Below, piece after piece: positions 7,091 through 9,997 of a stretch of 9,997 nt of DNA. Under the pieces are notes generated by a model that was not told the origin of the DNA, did no database searches, and saw nothing but the letters and a program-made list of their open reading frames with translations. Position 1 is the first letter of the stretch. Each line of letters opens with the position of its first letter. The position numbers and the translations under genes are program-made. The stretch lies in the NCBI GenBank assembly GCA_900553205.1, contig USCK01000062.1, positions 1 to 9,997 of the forward strand, given 5' to 3'. Source of the DNA: an uncultured bacterium. Its GTDB lineage: Bacteria; Cyanobacteriota; Vampirovibrionia; Gastranaerophilales; Gastranaerophilaceae.

Positions 7091-8298
7091 GCTATTGTTT
7101 CTTGAGTTGAAGTGCTGAGATTTTTGATAGAAACTTGGTTGTTCTTGATTTCGTCTTCGCCGAGAATTACTGCAAAGTTGGCTACTTTTGAAGCTTTTTC
7201 AAGTTGTTTGGTGAACTTTTTGTTTGCCATATCAAAATCACAACTAATGTTGTGTTCTCTTAGTTTTGATACAAGTTTAATAGCTTCAAGCGTGCTGTTG
7301 GAAACAACATAAGCTGTCAATTTTTCTTCTTGTTTTTGTTCTAATAGTGAATATAATCTTTCCATACCCATAGCAAAGCCGACAGCAGGAGTATCTTGTC
7401 CTCCGAGGTTGCGAACGAGTGAATCGTATCTGCCACCACCACAAACAGCGTTTTGAGAACCCAAATTGTTCGATTTTATTTCAAAAACGGTTCTGTTGTA
7501 GTAGTCAAGACCTCTTACTAATAGTTTGTTTACATAATATTTAATACCAAGGGTGTCTAAGTATGATTTAAGATTAGTAAAATGCTCTGAACAATCTTGA
7601 CAGATAAATTCTGACTGAATAACTTCTTGAATCTCAGGTTTTGCATAGATTTCTTTGCAAGACTCAACTTTGCAGTCCAGGAGTCTGAGAGGGTTCTTTT
7701 CAAATCTTGTTTGACAGTCCTCACATAAATCAGATAAATATGGTCTGATAACATCTTTTAGTTTGTTCTTAAATATTTCTCTACATTCAGGACAGCCGAG
7801 AGAATTGATTTCTACATCAAGGTCATTTAAACCTAAAGCATTTAAAAATCTGACTGCAATAGCGATAGCTTCTGCGTCAGCTGTTGCTTCTTTTATGCCG
7901 AACATTTCCATACCAACTTGGTGGAATTGTCTTTGCCGTCCTGCTTGAGGGCGTTCATATCGGAACATCGGTCCTTTGTACCAGAGTTTTACTGGTGCGC
8001 TTAACCTGTGCATACCATTTTCGATGAAGGAACGAACAACACCTGCAGTATTTTCGGGTCTAAGAGTTAAAGACCGTTCACTTTTTTCAAAAGTGTACAT
8101 TTCTTTGTTTACTATATCAGTAGTATCACCAACACCTCTTGCAAAGAGTTCTGTTGCTTCAAATATTGGTGTTCTGATTTCTTTGTACCCTGCGTTAGAA
8201 AAAACTTCTAATGCTTTTTGTTCCATAAAATGCCATAGAGAAATTTCTGATGGCAATATATCCTTTGTTCCTTTTTGAACCTTAATAATATTTCCCAT
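7057..8298 (-). CDS. hisS: Histidyl-tRNA synthetase
   Basis: Charges tRNA-His with histidine; a cytoplasmic class II homodimer. The 413-aa length is normal. The family N-terminus KGTKDILP (9-16) fixes the start at 8298. Motif 2 FRYERPQAGRQRQFHQ is at 112-127, and the histidine-specific segments LVRGLDYYNRTVFE (260-273) and CGGGRYDSL (286-294) are present. Motif 3 VGFAMGMERL is at 306-315, followed by the anticodon-binding domain. The insertion domain carries four cysteine pairs (169/172, 192/195, 209/214, 233/236), a pattern seen in many bacterial HisRS and possibly metal-binding. No ribosome binding site at usable distance exists (AAGG ends one base before the ATG), and the promoter predicts a leaderless transcript. 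There is no room for a T-box leader. Its 3' end overlaps lgt by 34 bases. Confidence 0.97.
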   Translation of the reverse strand: MGNIIKVQKGTKDILPSEISLWHFMEQKALEVFSNAGYKEIRTPIFEATELFARGVGDTTDIVNKEMYTFEKSERSLTLRPENTAGVVRSFIENGMHRLSAPVKLWYKGPMFRYERPQAGRQRQFHQVGMEMFGIKEATADAEAIAIAVRFLNALGLNDLDVEINSLGCPECREIFKNKLKDVIRPYLSDLCEDCQTRFEKNPLRLLDCKVESCKEIYAKPEIQEVIQSEFICQDCSEHFTNLKSYLDTLGIKYYVNKLLVRGLDYYNRTVFEIKSNNLGSQNAVCGGGRYDSLVRNLGGQDTPAVGFAMGMERLYSLLEQKQEEKLTAYVVSNSTLEAIKLVSKLREHNISCDFDMANKKFTKQLEKASKVANFAVILGEDEIKNNQVSIKNLSTSTQETIAYSDIFEFLNK

Positions 8299-8304
8299 AC
8301 CTTG

Positions 8305-8333
8305 ATTATATTAAGAGCAATAAGTGATGTCAA
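8305..8333 (-). promoter_or_regulatory. Perfect-consensus sigma-70 promoter of hisS
   Basis: On the minus strand, TTGACA (8328-8333), exactly 17 bases, then TATAAT (8305-8310): full consensus in both boxes and the ideal spacer. Six bases separate TATAAT from the hisS ATG, so +1 at the standard distance is position 8298, the A of the start codon. Confidence 0.88.
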
Positions 8334-8386
8334 ATTGTGGTGAAGTTAATTTATTTAATCATTATTTAACTGTTCAATTATTTTTT

Positions 8387-8423
8387 GGAAAGTGAATAAG
8401 AGATAAGTTACTAAGTTATTAAG
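8387..8423 (-). repeat. Octamer array A (inverted)
   Basis: Read on the minus strand from 8423: CTTAATAA, CTTAGTAA, CTTATCT (7 bases), CTTATTCA, then the cap CTTTCC. The consensus unit is CTTAKTMA. The orientation is opposite to arrays B and C, so A can pair imperfectly with B across the A-rich spacer 8424-8452 to form a long hairpin. Confidence 0.75.
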
Positions 8424-8452
8424 AAATAAACAAAAATATAAAATAAAAATCT

Positions 8453-8491
8453 TTTATTCACTTATTAACCTATTCACTTAGTCACTTTTCC
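8453..8491 (+). repeat. Octamer array B
   Basis: TTTATTCA, CTTATTAA, CCTATTCA, CTTAGTCA, then the cap CTTTTCC: four units in exact 8-base register. It lies immediately left of the palindromic element. Confidence 0.75.
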
Positions 8492-8494
8492 ATA

Positions 8495-8654
8495 AAGTCA
8501 TTGCGAGCCTCGTAGAGGCGTGGCAATCCATACCGTCATTCAGAGGGTACGAAGTACCCGAGGAATCTTATACACTTCTCGAAAGAGATCTTTCGCTTAC
8601 GCTCAAGATGACGCAGGGGCATTCTGGATTGCTTCACTTCGTTCTCAATAACTT
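8495..8654. repeat. MITE-like palindromic element with inverted ends (outer)
   Basis: The left end AAGTCATTGCGAG...GCAATCCA (8495-8530) and right end TGGATTGC...CAATAACTT (8625-8654) are imperfect inverted repeats. The left arm contains a perfect small hairpin, GCCTC-GTA-GAGGC (8507-8519). Dispersed palindromic repeats with CATTGCGAG and GCAATCC termini are known from many unrelated bacterial genomes. There is no transposase gene and no clear target duplication. A second element sits inside it. Confidence 0.7.
8534..8613. repeat. Inner palindromic element nested in the outer one
   Basis: An 80-bp unit with ends CGTCATTCAGAG (8534-8545) and CTCAAGATGACG (8602-8613), inverted repeats matching at 9 of 12 positions. 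Inside are a perfect hairpin GGGTAC-GAA-GTACCC (8545-8559) and GAAAGA-GA-TCTTTC (8581-8594). It resembles the CGTCATTCTGAG...GAATCT type of dispersed repeat, related to but distinct from the outer element. Confidence 0.7.
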
Positions 8655-8658
8655 GTTT

Positions 8659-8695
8659 CTTATTCACTTAGTAACTTAGTAACCTAGTAACTTCC
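8659..8695 (+). repeat. Octamer array C
   Basis: CTTATTCA, CTTAGTAA, CTTAGTAA, CCTAGTAA, then the cap CTTCC, in exact 8-base register and the same orientation as array B. It lies immediately right of the palindromic element, so B and C flank it. Confidence 0.8.
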
Positions 8696-8727
8696 AAAAT
8701 AATAACCTCTTATTAGCTTTTTTGCTG

Positions 8728-8733
8728 TATAAT
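8728..8733 (+). promoter_or_regulatory. -10 box of the ATPase-folD operon
   Basis: A perfect TATAAT with no convincing -35 at 16-18 bases. Initiation near 8740 would give a leader of about 25 bases containing the ribosome binding site AAAGGGA (8751-8757). Confidence 0.5.
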
Positions 8734-8750
8734 TATTCTATAGCTTTATG

Positions 8751-8757
8751 AAAGGGA
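8751..8757 (+). promoter_or_regulatory. Ribosome binding site supporting a TTG start
   Basis: AAAGGGA lies 7 bases before the TTG at 8765. No ATG or GTG is in frame at usable distance upstream, and the P-loop begins at residue 9, so the TTG is well supported. Confidence 0.7.
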
Positions 8758-8764
8758 TTTTAAT

Positions 8765-9517
8765 TTGACTACAACAATAGCAGTTACAGGAAAAAGTGGA
8801 AGTGGAAAAACTACAATAGTAAAATCTTTTTTGAAAATAATTAATGAGTATTTCCCCGAAAAATCAGTTTTGGTTCTTGATAATGATTTGTCAGGCGAGT
8901 TTGGGCATAGCTACGGTTTGGATATTCGTGACACGATTTATGGTATCAGAAGTGGAAAACACGAATACAAAACAGGTATTCCTCAACATATGACAAAGCA
9001 AGAATATGTTGAATGGGCGATGGAAGATATTATTTATACCTTGAATGATAATACCGACATTTTGGTATCTTGGTTTATCGGTTCAAAAGATTGCAGATGT
9101 CCTATCACTTCTCAAATCAATGATGCTGTTTTGAGAGTAATAAAAAGATATGATTTCGTGATTTTTGATTGCGAATTTGATTTAAAATACCTGAACCAAC
9201 TTGTAGATATAGATATCGACTTGACGGTAATAGTTGCCAATCCGACAGAGGATTCACTACATTTGGCAAAACGTATTGAAGAATTTTCTTCTAAATACGC
9301 TGCAGGTGGGCAAATGGGTGTTATATTGAACAAGGCTCATAATCAAGATATGAATGCAATTTTAGACCTCTTAAAGAAATATGATTTAGAGGTGCTTGGT
9401 TTGACTCCGTTTGATGAAAACCTTGTTAAACATTCAATCGAAAGAGATTCTATTCTTGTACAAAATGCAATCAAAGAGTTTTATTACAGATTAAATCTAC
9501 CACAGGTGATGTCATGA
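8765..9517 (+). CDS. CooC/MinD-type P-loop ATPase, probable metal-centre maturation factor
   Basis: A 250-aa SIMIBI-class ATPase starting at TTG. The deviant Walker A is GKSGSGKTT (9-17), keeping the signature lysine K10 and P-loop lysine K15. VLVLDND (35-41) is the usual second-strand aspartate motif, FVIFDCEF (131-138) is Walker B-like with D135, and ILNK (187-190) is the base-recognition segment. No amphipathic membrane-targeting tail of MinD is obvious. A CxC motif, DCRCP with C110 and C112, sits where CooC proteins carry the CxC that binds metal at the dimer interface (C112/C114 in the Carboxydothermus enzyme, from memory). The length matches CooC (about 250). CooC inserts nickel into carbon monoxide dehydrogenase. 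The client here is unknown and none is encoded in the window. The gene overlaps folD by four bases (ATGA), so the two are co-translated. Confidence 0.8.
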   Translation: MTTTIAVTGKSGSGKTTIVKSFLKIINEYFPEKSVLVLDNDLSGEFGHSYGLDIRDTIYGIRSGKHEYKTGIPQHMTKQEYVEWAMEDIIYTLNDNTDILVSWFIGSKDCRCPITSQINDAVLRVIKRYDFVIFDCEFDLKYLNQLVDIDIDLTVIVANPTEDSLHLAKRIEEFSSKYAAGGQMGVILNKAHNQDMNAILDLLKKYDLEVLGLTPFDENLVKHSIERDSILVQNAIKEFYYRLNLPQVMS

Positions 9518-9997
9518 TATTAGATGGAAAAGCATTATCTCAAAAAATCTTAGAAGAAATAAAAAAAGAGGTTCCGAATTTGACAAAAAAACCTCATCTT
9601 GCTGTTATTCTTGTCGGAAATGACCCTGCAAGCAGAATTTATGTGAATAATAAAAAGAAAACAGCTTTGAACCTTGGTATCAAGTCAACAGTTATAGAAC
9701 TTCCCGAAGATACGGTAGAAGAAGTTTTGTTGAATAAAATTGAAGAATTGAATAAAGATAAAGAAGTAACAGGAATTTTGGTTCAGATGCCATTGCCATC
9801 TCATATAGATAAAGATAAAGTAGTTTGTGCAATAGACCCTAAAAAAGATGTTGATTGCTTTACTCCTGAGAATGTCGGTAAATTGGCTTTGGGTATGAAA
9901 CCATATTTTTATCCGGTAACACCTCAGGGTATTTTGATAATGCTAGATTATTATGGTTATCCAGTAGAAGGTAAACATGTGGTTGTGGTGGGGGGGT
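9514..9997 (+). CDS. folD: Bifunctional methylene-tetrahydrofolate dehydrogenase/cyclohydrolase, 3' end beyond window
   Basis: Interconverts methylene-, methenyl- and formyl-tetrahydrofolate in the cytoplasm with NADP(H). The first 161 residues of an expected 280-290 are present. Family marks: N-terminal LDGKALSQKI (3-12), SRIYVNNKKK (40-49) with catalytic Y43 and K47, VQMPLP (90-95) with the conserved glutamine Q91, KKDVDCF (110-116), and PVTPQGI (134-140). The start of the nucleotide-binding strand, KHVVVVG, is at 154-160. Two common residues differ: Gly to Cys in KDVDG(F) and Cys to Val in PCTP. The ATG at 9514 overlaps the ATPase stop (ATGA), with AGGTGA at 9504-9509 upstream. The last bases are a run of seven G where family members usually encode GRS, which may be a contig-end error. 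Confidence 0.93.
   Translation, partial: MILDGKALSQKILEEIKKEVPNLTKKPHLAVILVGNDPASRIYVNNKKKTALNLGIKSTVIELPEDTVEEVLLNKIEELNKDKEVTGILVQMPLPSHIDKDKVVCAIDPKKDVDCFTPENVGKLALGMKPYFYPVTPQGILIMLDYYGYPVEGKHVVVVGG

Larger units (their letters stand above)
8299..8764. other. Long intergenic region between divergent hisS and ATPase genes
   Basis: A 466-base stretch with no supportable gene. From left to right it holds the hisS promoter, an AT-rich segment, octamer arrays A and B in opposite orientation, two nested palindromic elements, octamer array C, and the -10 box and ribosome binding site of the ATPase gene. The palindromic part (8495-8654) is clearly richer in G+C than its surroundings, which suggests inserted DNA. 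Confidence 0.8.

Noticed and set aside
7976..8278. 100-codon open frame on the plus strand
   Set aside because: It lies wholly antisense to hisS motif regions and has no recognisable protein features; it is a shadow of a conserved gene.
8299..8400. T-box leader for hisS
   Set aside because: The perfect promoter places the transcript start at the ATG, leaving no leader, and no T-box sequence or terminator is visible.
8659..8695. Regularly repeated units suggesting a CRISPR array
   Set aside because: The units are 8 bases, contiguous and without spacers, and no cas gene is near.
8749..8769. Six-codon ORF (ATG at 8749 to TGA at 8767) as a leader peptide of the ATPase gene
   Set aside because: It overlaps the ribosome binding site of the real gene, has no site of its own and no attenuator structure.

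Overview
The window is AT-rich (roughly one third G+C by eye), densely coded and bacterial. The best guess for its source is a non-photosynthetic relative of the Cyanobacteria, of the Melainabacteria/Gastranaerophilales type. Two things support this: the strongly AT-biased codon use, and the order lysA followed directly by the diadenylate cyclase gene cdaA, which I recall as the cyanobacterial order (lysA-cdaA-uppS) rather than the Firmicutes order (cdaA-cdaR-glmM). This placement is inference; no 16S or marker phylogeny is possible here. Both ends look like contig edges: the window starts inside an initiator tRNA and stops inside folD in an unusual run of G.

Layout. At 1-112 is the 3' part of tRNA-fMet with a strong intrinsic terminator. 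At 123-976 is a promoter and an HD-domain metal phosphohydrolase. At 980-1984 (minus) is an unrecognised membrane-anchored protein with one EF-hand-like loop, convergent with the HD gene. A 169-base divergent intergenic region containing a perfect 9-bp-arm palindrome leads into a tightly coupled operon, lysA-cdaA-yitT (2154-5274), with one-base overlaps. Next come a 115-aa uncharacterised protein with its own promoter (5330-5677), a TPR lipoprotein candidate (5722-6306), and lgt, the enzyme that lipidates lipoproteins, overlapping it by 8 bases (6299-7090). hisS lies on the minus strand (7057-8298) and overlaps lgt tail to tail by 34 bases.

The only long non-coding stretch is 8299-8764, between hisS and a divergent CooC/MinD-type ATPase gene that runs into folD with an ATGA overlap. 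It holds a perfect-consensus hisS promoter placed so that transcription should begin on the A of the hisS ATG (a leaderless mRNA), three arrays of an 8-bp repeat that all end in the same cap, and two nested palindromic elements.

Functionally, lysA, cdaA and lgt all bear on the cell envelope: the last step from diaminopimelate to lysine, c-di-AMP synthesis linked to turgor and wall homeostasis, and lipoprotein maturation. hisS and tRNA-fMet are translation genes. The ATPase-folD pair links a probable metal-centre maturation ATPase with one-carbon (folate) metabolism. No complete phage, insertion sequence, CRISPR array or defence system is visible. The most unusual material is the repeat cluster with the leaderless hisS promoter, and the CxC-bearing ATPase next to folD.
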